NCBI GenBank assembly: GCA_020025755.1
Contig: JAHHRO010000006.1
Coordinates: 1 to 57,631 of the forward strand
Length of the DNA stretch: 57,631 bases
Reading direction: 5' to 3'
Origin: Butyricicoccus sp.
Lineage (GTDB): Bacteria; Bacillota; Clostridia; Oscillospirales; Butyricicoccaceae
Shown: positions 14,773-22,209 of the stretch, in pieces
How positions within the stretch are numbered: the stretch's first letter is position 1
Layout: each line of letters opens with the position of its first letter
Program-made: the position numbers and the translations under genes
Notes under the pieces: generated by a model
The model's input: only the letters and a program-made list of their open reading frames with translations
What the model was told of the DNA's origin: nothing
Databases searched by the model: none

Positions 14773-14810
14773 CTGTTTGAAAATAGACAAATTTTCGGTT
14801 TTTCAAACAG
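14773..14810. terminator. Inverted repeat between AEC gene and dacF
   Basis: CTGTTTGAAAA pairs perfectly with TTTTCAAACAG across a 16-base loop. It lies just upstream of the AEC start and in front of the dacF leader. It could be a terminator blocking read-through into the leader or an operator; no long T run follows. Confidence 0.4.
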
Positions 14811-14845
14811 CCCCTGACAAACCAGAGCAGAAGTATTGCATAGAA

Positions 14846-14932
14846 GACAGCAGATGGGAGAAGGGGACACCCTGTCCAGATCGCCGCAGGAAACTTCTAT
14901 TCCTATGATATCCTGCCGGATGGTCTGCTGTC
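14846..14932 (+). ncRNA. Candidate structured leader RNA upstream of dacF
   Basis: An 87-base element can be folded by eye as a three-way junction. P1 is GACAGCAGA (14846-14854) with TCTGCTGTC (14924-14932). P2 is GGACA-CCC-TGTCC (14865-14877). P3 is CCGCAGGA (14884-14891) with TCCTGC(C)GG (14911-14919) around a 19-base loop. It sits 40 bases before the dacF ribosome site. I cannot match it to a known riboswitch class. Function is inferred only from the compact fold and position. Confidence 0.4.
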
Positions 14933-14988
14933 AATAAGCATACTCGATTCTGGGCATGCATAGGATAAGCCATAAGGAGGATCGGGGC

Positions 14989-16146
14989 ATGATGAACTGG
15001 AAACGATGGGTGTGTATCTGTACCTGTGCAGGGCTTCTTTCAGGGCAGGCGTTGGCACTGCCGGAGATGGGAGGGCTGAAGGCAAAATCGGCCGCGCTGT
15101 ATGCGTCGGATGGCACGCCCTTATATGGGTACCATGAGGATGAGAAGCTGCAGCCGGCGTCGGTCACAAAGATCATGACGATGCTCCTCATAATGGAAGC
15201 GGTGGACAGTGGAAAACTCAAGATGACCGATCTTGTGACGGGTTCAGCGTATGCGGCATCCATGGGCGGTACGCAGATCTGGCTCAAGGAGGGCGAGCAG
15301 CTTTCGGTGGATGAGATGCTCAAGGCCATTGCGGTAGGGTCGGCAAATGACTGTGCGGTGGCGATGGCGGAGCATCTGGCAGGCAGTGAGGATTCTTTTG
15401 TGCAGCTCATGAACACGCGCGCCCAAGAGCTGGGGTGTACGGGCACGACCTTTGTAAACGCCAACGGTCTGGACACCGGCGGAAAGAAAACGATGACAAC
15501 GGCGCATGATCTGGCACTCATTTCAGTCGAACTGCTGAAGCACCCAAAGATCATCGACTATACCAGTATTTGGATGGATACGATCCGAAATGGGCAGTTT
15601 GGTCTTGCCAATACCAATAAGATGCTCAAAAAATATGATGGTATGATCGGACTCAAAACCGGATATATCTCGGAGGCAGGCTTTTGTATTTCCGCGGCGG
15701 CGAAACGTGAGGGTTTGACGCTCATTGCCGTTGTGATGGCAGCACCGGACAAGGACGCACGAACAGCGGATGCCAGCCAACTTCTCAATTATGGGTTTGC
15801 CAATTTTGCGGCATACACACCCGATCTTTCGGAGGCGTGTGTCGAGCTGCCCGTTGTGCTTGGAAAAGAACCGTATGTTCCCATTTTGTGCGATACACCG
15901 GATACCATTACGATCGAGAAAGACCGCTTGGAGGGCATTACGATCGCCTATGAGCGTCCGGATGTGCTTTCAGCCCCTGTGACGCAGGGGGAACAGATCG
16001 GGAAAGCGCGTGTCATGGATGCACAGGGCGAGGTGCTGCGCGAGATCCCGCTGCGTGTGGGCTGTGATGTGGAGCGTCAGGGCTTTTGGGATATCTTGGG
16101 GCTGCTCTGTCAGGCGGCTGGAGGCGGCAGGGAAAACGCCAAATAA
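14989..16146 (+). CDS. dacF: D-alanyl-D-alanine carboxypeptidase (DacF-like)
   Basis: A 385-residue penicillin-binding protein of peptidase family S11, which trims the terminal D-Ala from peptidoglycan stem peptides outside the cell. A signal peptide runs from residue 1 to about 25 (WKRWVCICTCAGLLSGQALA). The active-site motifs are S58-V-T-K61 with the nucleophile, SAND (SxN) near residue 120, and K223-T-G. A C-terminal beta-rich PBP5 domain and a membrane-associated amphipathic end follow. The start is ATG 14989 (or the adjacent 14992) behind AAGGAGG. It stands alone behind the structured leader described at 14846-14932. Confidence 0.93.
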   Translation: MMNWKRWVCICTCAGLLSGQALALPEMGGLKAKSAALYASDGTPLYGYHEDEKLQPASVTKIMTMLLIMEAVDSGKLKMTDLVTGSAYAASMGGTQIWLKEGEQLSVDEMLKAIAVGSANDCAVAMAEHLAGSEDSFVQLMNTRAQELGCTGTTFVNANGLDTGGKKTMTTAHDLALISVELLKHPKIIDYTSIWMDTIRNGQFGLANTNKMLKKYDGMIGLKTGYISEAGFCISAAAKREGLTLIAVVMAAPDKDARTADASQLLNYGFANFAAYTPDLSEACVELPVVLGKEPYVPILCDTPDTITIEKDRLEGITIAYERPDVLSAPVTQGEQIGKARVMDAQGEVLREIPLRVGCDVERQGFWDILGLLCQAAGGGRENAK

Positions 16147-16287
16147 AAATTTTGCATTCTGCTAAAAAAACATGGCACAACAGTTGTTTTTTTGTATAGA
16201 GTATGGTAACATAAATACAACCTCATTGGGTTCGGATCATAGAGAGATTCTGTGAACGAATTTGAACTAGGCTAGGAGGAAGTTACT

Positions 16288-16698
16288 ATGGTAAAACTTA
16301 TTATGGGCGGCGCAGGCACAGGCAAGACAAAGGCAATTATCGATCTGGTAAATACTGCGGTACAGGAAGAAAAGGGCAGTGTTGTATGTATCGCCAAGGG
16401 CGATAAGCTGAAATTTGATGTTGCACATGATGCACGCCTCATTAACGTCAGCGATTATTCCGTTGACAGCTATCCATCCCTGCTCGGTTTCGTTGCAGGC
16501 ATGCATGCTGGCAATTATGATATTTCCAAGGTGTTTATCGATGCGCTCTACCGTATCGTGGATTCCAAGGATGCAAGCGATGCAGAAAAGTTCCTGCTGG
16601 ATCTGGATGCATTTGCAGCAAAGCATAGCGTGGATTTCGTCGTTGCACTGAGCGAAGAAGAGATTCAGGCAACTGACATTATGAAGAAGTATCTCTAA
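16288..16698 (+). CDS. Small P-loop protein of unknown function
   Basis: A 136-residue protein with an N-terminal Walker A motif GGAGTGKT (residues 7-14) and an ATPase-like start (MVKLIMGG). A hydrophobic-rich strand (KVFIDALYRIVDS) follows in a Walker B-like place, and VDFVVALSEEE ends a second strand. It looks like a minimal P-loop NTPase, shorter than kinases or RecA folds. I do not recognise a named family. AGGAGGAAG precedes the ATG. It is monocistronic, between dacF and the ATP synthase operon. Confidence 0.75.
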   Translation: MVKLIMGGAGTGKTKAIIDLVNTAVQEEKGSVVCIAKGDKLKFDVAHDARLINVSDYSVDSYPSLLGFVAGMHAGNYDISKVFIDALYRIVDSKDASDAEKFLLDLDAFAAKHSVDFVVALSEEEIQATDIMKKYL

Positions 16699-16711
16699 TC
16701 AGAGATGGCTT

Positions 16712-16735
16712 GCAGAAGTGCTGGAATTGGTAAGA
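16712..16735 (+). other. tRNA-Leu 5'-half-like fragment
   Basis: The 24 bases starting GCAGAAGTGCTGGAATTGG look like the acceptor and D-arm start of a clostridial tRNA-Leu. The matching 3' acceptor strand, anticodon arm and CCA end are not found, so it is not a functional tRNA. It may be a remnant or chance resemblance. Confidence 0.3.
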
Positions 16736-16810
16736 TTTTCCTCTCTTACATAATAATGGCAGCAGAGGGAGAAAACCGCAGAAGGACTCTGTTCAGACGT
16801 ATGTATATTT

Positions 16811-16843
16811 ATTGACGCAATCCACAAGATTGCGTCAATTTTT
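16811..16843 (+). terminator. Terminator upstream of ATP synthase operon
   Basis: ATTGACGCAATC and GATTGCGTCAAT form a 12-bp stem around CACAA, then TTTTTTT. It ends the transcript of the P-loop gene region. Confidence 0.88.
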
Positions 16844-16918
16844 TTGTTCGAAAATCATGGTGTTTGCATAAATCGTAAAAAACCTTCGGGAAAGGCTTTT
16901 GTTTTTCTGTAAAGTCAG

Positions 16919-16924
16919 CTATAA
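16919..16924 (+). promoter_or_regulatory. Likely -10 element of the atp operon
   Basis: A perfect TATAAT stands about 70 bases before atpZ; the -35 region (TTTTGT/TTGTTT) is weak. Transcription would start near 16931. Confidence 0.5.
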
Positions 16925-16990
16925 TAGAAACAAGTGCATAGGGGAAGTCTATGCATTTAGAGTGCAGAAGAAAGGCGGCGCAGCCAAATC

Positions 16991-17239
16991 ATGCGTACTA
17001 CGAAAAAACGTACTCCGTGGCAATGGATAGCAGTGGCTGGACAGCTTGGTTTTTCCATCGTGACACCGATCGTACTGTGTACCGTGGCAGCATATTGGCT
17101 TTCCGAACGGTTCGCTCTTGAAAGCTGGGTGGTCATTCCCGGGATCTTTTTGGGACTTGGAGGCGCGGCAGTATCCTTTCTAAAGGTCGTTCGCGCTTTG
17201 CAGACTGATACACAGGAACAGGAGGATAAAGATGCCTGA
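16991..17239 (+). CDS. atpZ: AtpZ/AtpI-like ATP synthase accessory protein
   Basis: An 82-residue membrane protein with two hydrophobic helices (IAVAGQLGFSIVTPIVLCTVAAYWL and SWVVIPGIFLGLGGAAVSFLKVV). The GQLG...P...A.W pattern is typical of the small AtpZ/AtpI proteins encoded first in F1Fo operons of Firmicutes; they are linked to c-ring assembly or cation supply. The C-terminal tail is polar and acidic. Its end overlaps the next gene by 8 bases. Confidence 0.8.
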   Translation: MRTTKKRTPWQWIAVAGQLGFSIVTPIVLCTVAAYWLSERFALESWVVIPGIFLGLGGAAVSFLKVVRALQTDTQEQEDKDA

Positions 17240-17621
17240 TTATGCCATTGCAAACGAAGAACTGCGGCGGCTGATAAAAGGGGTCGTTCCGGTCGCACTC
17301 ATCGTATTTGGAGTTCTGGTGCTCCTGCGGCAGCCTGTACTTCCGGTTGCCGTTGGCGCAGGTGCAGGCACTGCATTTGCGCTTTGGAGTTTTTATTTGA
17401 TGAGCCGCAGCGCGGTGCGCGCGGTCTGGCAGGGCGATCCTGCGCGAGCGAGCAAAATGATGCAGCGTTCCTATGCAGTCCGCTATGCAATGACGGCTGT
17501 GTTTTTGGTTCTGATGATCTGGATCGACTGGGTCAATCTGCCAGCTGCTGTCATAACTCTTTTTTCACCGAAAATCACTTTTATGATTTTGAACTTACTA
17601 AAGAAAGGAGGGGAACTGTAA
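17232..17621 (+). CDS. atpI: ATP synthase subunit I-like protein
   Basis: A 129-residue membrane protein with four hydrophobic segments, in the position of atpI directly before atpB. Subunit I acts as an assembly factor for the c-ring; sequence conservation in this family is low, so the call rests on topology, size and gene order. It overlaps atpZ by 8 bases and atpB starts at the next base after its stop. It has the basic MQRSYAVRYAMTAVFLVLMIW segment before the last helices. Confidence 0.75.
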   Translation: MPDYAIANEELRRLIKGVVPVALIVFGVLVLLRQPVLPVAVGAGAGTAFALWSFYLMSRSAVRAVWQGDPARASKMMQRSYAVRYAMTAVFLVLMIWIDWVNLPAAVITLFSPKITFMILNLLKKGGEL

Positions 17622-18344
17622 ATGGATACAAATATCAGTGGTGCTCGTGTCCTGTGGGAATCTGATTTTACACTTCCGCTGTTCGGGCACATCTCCATTA
17701 CGGAAACGATGGTCAACGCATGGATCGTTATGCTCATTATTTGGGGGGCTTGTATTTTCTTTACGCATAACCTGCAAAAGGTTCCGAAAGGAAAGCAGGC
17801 ATTTATTGAAAAAGTCATCGAGATGCTCGATAATCTGGTCGAACAGAATATGGGGAAGGGCTGTCAGCACTATGCGCCCTACATCATGACACTCATGCTG
17901 TCCTCTATTCTGGGTACATTGGTATCAATGATCGGACTGCGTTCGGTCACCGCGGACCTCAACACGACTCTGGGATGGGCTCTTATGACCTTTGCTCTGA
18001 TTATCTATACCAATCTGCGCTACAAGGGTCTTGGCGGTTATCTCAAGGGACTGCTTGAGCCGATTCCGGTGATGCTTCCGCTCAATATTTTGAGTGAGAT
18101 CGCAACACCTGTATCAATGGCATTCCGTCACTTTGGTAATATCGCAGGCGGTATGGTTATCAGTACCCTGATGCTTGGTGCGTTGGGTGCACTGTCCGGT
18201 GCCATCCATCTGCCGATCCCGCTGCTGCAGATCGGTATTCCGGGCGTTCTGTCCCTGTACTTCGATTTGTTCTCGGCAGGCATTCAGGCGTTTATTTTCA
18301 GCATGCTGACAATGGTTTATGTCGGCTCGGCGCGTCAGGCATAA
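17622..18344 (+). CDS. atpB: ATP synthase Fo subunit a
   Basis: A 240-residue membrane protein forming the ion half-channels of the Fo motor. It has about five transmembrane helices. The essential stator arginine lies in MAFRHFGNIAGG, and the last helix ends FIFSMLTMVYVG as usual. Length matches bacterial a subunits of this lineage. It sits between atpI and atpE in the standard operon order. Confidence 0.95.
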   Translation: MDTNISGARVLWESDFTLPLFGHISITETMVNAWIVMLIIWGACIFFTHNLQKVPKGKQAFIEKVIEMLDNLVEQNMGKGCQHYAPYIMTLMLSSILGTLVSMIGLRSVTADLNTTLGWALMTFALIIYTNLRYKGLGGYLKGLLEPIPVMLPLNILSEIATPVSMAFRHFGNIAGGMVISTLMLGALGALSGAIHLPIPLLQIGIPGVLSLYFDLFSAGIQAFIFSMLTMVYVGSARQA

Positions 18345-18422
18345 ACGCGCGCGTTTCAAATTTTGTCAACAGACCATTTGTATGATGGTTCTGAGAAAAA
18401 CATCTTAGGAGGAAATAAGTTT

Positions 18423-18680
18423 ATGGATCCGAAAGCATTTGTAGCAGGTATGTCCGCTCTGGGTGCAGGACTCGCAATGATCGCAGGTATCGGTCCTGGT
18501 GTTGGTGAGGGTTACGTTGCAGGTCAGGCTTGTTCCGCGATCGCACGTCAGCCGGAGGCACAGTCCGATGTTACCCGTACCATGATCATGGGTATCGCAA
18601 TGGCGGAGTCTACTGGTATTTACGCACTGGTTATCGCACTGATCCTGATCTTTGCAAACCCGCTGCTGGGTCAGTTCTAA
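18423..18680 (+). CDS. atpE: ATP synthase Fo subunit c, sodium-type two-carboxylate motif
   Basis: An 85-residue two-helix hairpin that forms the rotor ring. The start is ATG 18423 behind AGGAGGAAATAAG. Helix 1 carries GIGPGVGEGY with Glu29; the loop is ARQPEA; helix 2 carries A61-E62-S63-T64 and Tyr67. E62-S-T and the Pro-rich helix 1 match the Na+ binding signature of the Ilyobacter type, while Glu29 replaces the usual Gln, as in the two-carboxylate ring described for Fusobacterium nucleatum. The ATP synthase is therefore probably Na+-coupled. This is inferred from residues, not measured. Confidence 0.95.
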   Translation: MDPKAFVAGMSALGAGLAMIAGIGPGVGEGYVAGQACSAIARQPEAQSDVTRTMIMGIAMAESTGIYALVIALILIFANPLLGQF

Positions 18681-18734
18681 TTGACACAAAGCGAGTAAAA
18701 GATCGAAACTTCCATTTCGGAAGGAGGAAAACCA

Positions 18735-19235
18735 GTGGAAGAATTAACAAGAGCGTTCGTTGACCTTGATTTGTGGACACTGTTTGTTGTAATCTGTAAC
18801 ACACTGATTACATTCCTTATCGTGAAGCATTTCCTGTACAAGCCACTGCGTAAGATGCTCGCAGCACGCGAGCAGGAGGTTCGTGATCTCTACACCCACG
18901 CAGAGACCGACCGCCGTGAGGCAGAGGCGATGAAGCGCGATTATACCGCTTCGATTGCAAATGCAAAGCAGGAGGCAGCTGAGATCGTATCGACTGCGCA
19001 GAAGCGTGCCGAAAAGCGCGCGGAGGACATCGTTCAGCAGGCGAACCATGATGCGGCAGCAGCAAAGCAGCGTGCGGAAGAAAGCATCGAACAGGAACGC
19101 AAGAAGGCGATGAACCAAATGAAGGATGAAATCGCGGATCTGTCCATGCTGATCGCATCTAAGGTGGTCGAGCGTGAGGTCAATCCGGACGATCATAAGC
19201 GTTTGATCGACGATTTCATTGATAAGGTAGGGTGA
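18735..19235 (+). CDS. atpF: ATP synthase Fo subunit b
   Basis: A 166-residue peripheral-stalk subunit. One N-terminal transmembrane helix (LWTLFVVICNTLITFLIVKHFLY) is followed by a long charged coiled coil rich in Ala, Glu, Lys and Arg (about residues 40-150). It links the membrane a subunit to the delta subunit on F1. The start codon is GTG at 18735 behind AAGGAGG. Its stop overlaps the GTG start of atpH (GTGA), giving translational coupling. Confidence 0.94.
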   Translation: MEELTRAFVDLDLWTLFVVICNTLITFLIVKHFLYKPLRKMLAAREQEVRDLYTHAETDRREAEAMKRDYTASIANAKQEAAEIVSTAQKRAEKRAEDIVQQANHDAAAAKQRAEESIEQERKKAMNQMKDEIADLSMLIASKVVEREVNPDDHKRLIDDFIDKVG

Positions 19236-19783
19236 GTGCCGTGGCAACCGTTGTCAGTGAGCGTTATGCGCTATCCTTATATGAAGTAGCCAAAGAAGAA
19301 AATCTGGCTGCTTCGATGTGTGAGGCTCTGGGAGAGGTATCTGCACTCTTTGCAGAATATCCCGATTACCTTAAAGTCCTGACAACACCCTCGATCGGTA
19401 TGGAAGAAAAAAAGCAGACCATTCGCGCGGTGTTTGAAAACCAGCTGCACCCCTATCTGCTCAATTTCCTGCTGCTTTTGACTGAAAAGCGGCGCATTGG
19501 GCTCATTCATGAGATGGCGGCAGCGTATCAGGATCTCTATTATCTGGACGAGGGCATGTGCGGCGTGACTGCGGTCACCGCTGTTGCACTGACCGATGAC
19601 CAGATGGAAAAACTCAAAAATAAAATGGCTCAGGTGACCGGCAAGAAGATCGTCCTTAAAAATAAGGTTGATCCGCATGTAATTGGCGGTGTATTGGTGC
19701 GCATCGAGAACAAGCAGATCGATGACACCGTAAGATCCCGCCTCAATGGAATTGCGGCATCTCTGGGTCAAATAATTGCGTAA
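19232..19783 (+). CDS. atpH: ATP synthase F1 subunit delta
   Basis: A 183-residue protein matching the OSCP/delta family: N-terminal helical bundle (VSERYALSLYEVAKEEN..) and the conserved C-terminal segment KIVLKNKVDPHVIGGVLVRI (about residues 141-160). It caps F1 and joins it to the b stalk. Two GTG starts are possible (19232 overlapping atpF, or 19241); the overlapping one is given. Confidence 0.94.
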   Translation: MSAVATVVSERYALSLYEVAKEENLAASMCEALGEVSALFAEYPDYLKVLTTPSIGMEEKKQTIRAVFENQLHPYLLNFLLLLTEKRRIGLIHEMAAAYQDLYYLDEGMCGVTAVTAVALTDDQMEKLKNKMAQVTGKKIVLKNKVDPHVIGGVLVRIENKQIDDTVRSRLNGIAASLGQIIA

Positions 19784-19799
19784 GAAAGAAGGTGACTTC

Positions 19800-21302
19800 A
19801 TGGATTTACGCCCTGATGAAATCAGCACGATAATCAAACAGCAGATCACCAATTACCAGTCTCAGATCAAGCTGCAGAACGTTGGTACGGTTGTATCTGT
19901 TGGTGACGGTATCTGTCATATTCACGGTCTGGAAGACTGTATGTCCGGCGAGATGCTGGAATTTGACGGCGGTGTTTATGGCATGGCGCAGAACCTTGAG
20001 GAAGATCTGGTCGGTGCCGTATTGCTCGGCTCGGATCAGAATATCCGCGAGGGTGACACAGTCAAGCGCACCGGCCGTATCGTAGAGGTTCCGGTTGGCG
20101 AGGCAATGCTCGGCCGCGTTGTAGACGCGCTGGGTATGCCGATCGACGGCAAGGGCCCGATCGAGACAAGCCAAGCACGTCCGATCGAGTGTCCGGCACC
20201 CGGCATCATCGAGAGAAGTCCGGTAAATGTACCGCTCCAGACTGGTATCAAGGCTATTGACTCCATGATTCCGATTGGTCGTGGTCAGCGTGAGCTGATC
20301 ATCGGTGACAGACAGACTGGTAAAACAGCGATCTGTCTGGATACGATCATTAACCAGAAGGATACAGGTGTAATTTGTATCTATGTTGCAATCGGTCAGA
20401 AGCGTTCGACCGTTGCACAGGTTGCAGAGACACTGGCTGCAAACGGCGCAATGGATTACACCATTGTCGTTGCTGCAACCGCGTCTGAGTCTGCACCGCT
20501 CCAGTATATTGCGCCATACTCTGGCTGCTCCATTGGTGAGTACTTTATGCACAAGGGTAAGGATGTACTGGTGATCTATGATGACTTGTCCAAGCACGCG
20601 GTCGCTTACCGTGCACTTTCCCTTCTGCTCCATCGTCCGCCCGGACGTGAAGCATATCCTGGCGATGTATTCTATCTGCACTCCCGTCTGCTCGAGCGTG
20701 CAGCCAATCTTCAGGATGGTGGCTCCCTGACGGCTCTGCCGGTCATCGAGACACAGGCAGGCGACGTTTCTGCCTATATCCCAACCAACGTCATTTCCAT
20801 CACCGACGGTCAGATCTTCCTTGAGACTGAGCTGTTCAATATGGGTGTCCGTCCGGCAGTCAATCCGGGTATCTCGGTATCCCGTGTAGGTGGTAATGCA
20901 CAGACCAAGGCAATGAAGAAGGTATCCGGTACGTTGAAGCTGGCATATTCGCAGTATCGCGAGCTACAGGCATTCTCCCAGTTCGGTTCCGATCTGGATG
21001 CAGATACCAAGGCACGTCTGGCACAGGGTGAACGTATCGTTGAGGTACTCAAGCAGCCGCAGAACAGCCCGATCACGGTTGAAAAGCAGGTTGTTATCAT
21101 TTTCGCAGTCGTAAACAAGTACCTGATCGATATTCCTGTAAACCAGATCGCTGAGTTCCAGAACGAATTGTTCGATTATCTGGAGGCAAACAACAGCGAT
21201 ATTCTGGATTCCATCCGTGAGACCAAGTCTATTGACGGTGTGAAGGACGCGCTCCCGAAGGCGATTGAGGCGTTTAAGGCAAAATTCCTTGGCGAGCATT
21301 AA
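19800..21302 (+). CDS. atpA: ATP synthase F1 subunit alpha
   Basis: A 500-residue non-catalytic nucleotide-binding subunit of F1. It shows the beta-barrel start (GTVVSVGDGICHIHGLEDCM), the P-loop GDRQTGKT (about residues 168-175), VIYDDLSKHAVAYR, and the conserved arginine region near VNPGISVSRVGGNAQ. The DELSEEN-like C-terminal helical bundle follows. ATG 19800 is chosen because AGAAGGTGACTTC stands just before it; a frame start at 19776 lies upstream of that site. Confidence 0.97.
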   Translation: MDLRPDEISTIIKQQITNYQSQIKLQNVGTVVSVGDGICHIHGLEDCMSGEMLEFDGGVYGMAQNLEEDLVGAVLLGSDQNIREGDTVKRTGRIVEVPVGEAMLGRVVDALGMPIDGKGPIETSQARPIECPAPGIIERSPVNVPLQTGIKAIDSMIPIGRGQRELIIGDRQTGKTAICLDTIINQKDTGVICIYVAIGQKRSTVAQVAETLAANGAMDYTIVVAATASESAPLQYIAPYSGCSIGEYFMHKGKDVLVIYDDLSKHAVAYRALSLLLHRPPGREAYPGDVFYLHSRLLERAANLQDGGSLTALPVIETQAGDVSAYIPTNVISITDGQIFLETELFNMGVRPAVNPGISVSRVGGNAQTKAMKKVSGTLKLAYSQYRELQAFSQFGSDLDADTKARLAQGERIVEVLKQPQNSPITVEKQVVIIFAVVNKYLIDIPVNQIAEFQNELFDYLEANNSDILDSIRETKSIDGVKDALPKAIEAFKAKFLGEH

Positions 21303-21317
21303 AGGAGGCATCTGAGA

Positions 21318-22178
21318 ATGGCTTCCGGAAATATGAAGGATATCAAGCGGCGTATCCGAAGCGTTGAATCGACCATGCAGATCACGAAAGCGATGGAATT
21401 GGTCGCATCCAGCAAGCTGCGCCGCGCAAAGGAGCGCGTAGAACAGGTAAGACCCTATTTCTATGCGCTTCAGGAAACCGTTTCTCGTGTTCTGCGTGAA
21501 AATCGCTTTTCCAGCGTTTACACCGAGCAGAGAGCGGTGAAAAAAAGTCTGTTTGTGGTCATCGCAGGTGACCGCGGTTTGGCAGGCGGCTACAATGCCG
21601 GTGTGCTCAAGCTCGCAACTGCCGAGATGGCAGACAAGCAGGTGTCGGTCTTGACCATCGGCAAGAAGGCTCAGGAATATTTCGGCAAGCGCAGCTATGA
21701 GGTGCTTGCAGATTACCCAGGGGTTGCTGAATCAATGACCATTTCGGAGATCCACCCGATCACAGCCGATCTGCTTGCACGCTTCCGTGCAGGTGAGATC
21801 GATGAGATCTATCTATGCTATACAGCATTCGTTTCCCCAATGACACAGGAGCCGCGCGTTGTACGCCTGTTGCCTGCTGTCTCTGCCGATGACAGCAAGG
21901 TCACAGACAAGAAGCAAGGTCTTGTGGAATGCGATCCATCGCCGGAAACCGTGCTGAATGCGATCATCCCAGAGTATATCAGCGGTACGATCTATGGTGC
22001 CGTGGTAGAATCCTATGCGTCCGAGCAGTCTGCACGCCGTATGGCAATGGAGTCCGCTTCGGATAATGCAAGCGAGATGATCGAAAGTTTGAATCTGTCC
22101 TATAACCGTGCCCGTCAGGCGGCGATTACGCAGGAAATTACTGAGATCGTTGCAGGCTCTGGCGCAGTGGGCGGTTAA
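21318..22178 (+). CDS. atpG: ATP synthase F1 subunit gamma
   Basis: A 286-residue central-stalk subunit that rotates inside the alpha3beta3 ring. The N-terminal coiled-coil starts MKDIKRRIRSVESTMQITKAM, typical of gamma; the GDRGLAGGYN segment (about residues 85-94) and the C-terminal SLSYNRARQAAITQEI-like helix (ESLNLSYNRARQAAI) are conserved. AAAGGAGG precedes the start 15 bases after the atpA stop. Confidence 0.97.
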   Translation: MASGNMKDIKRRIRSVESTMQITKAMELVASSKLRRAKERVEQVRPYFYALQETVSRVLRENRFSSVYTEQRAVKKSLFVVIAGDRGLAGGYNAGVLKLATAEMADKQVSVLTIGKKAQEYFGKRSYEVLADYPGVAESMTISEIHPITADLLARFRAGEIDEIYLCYTAFVSPMTQEPRVVRLLPAVSADDSKVTDKKQGLVECDPSPETVLNAIIPEYISGTIYGAVVESYASEQSARRMAMESASDNASEMIESLNLSYNRARQAAITQEITEIVAGSGAVGG

Positions 22179-22209
22179 TCCACTTTACTAGATTTAGGGA
22201 GTTTTGCAA

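Noticed and set aside
16712..16800. A complete tRNA-Leu gene
   Set aside because: Only the first 20-odd bases match; the acceptor 3' strand, anticodon stem and T-loop cannot be found.
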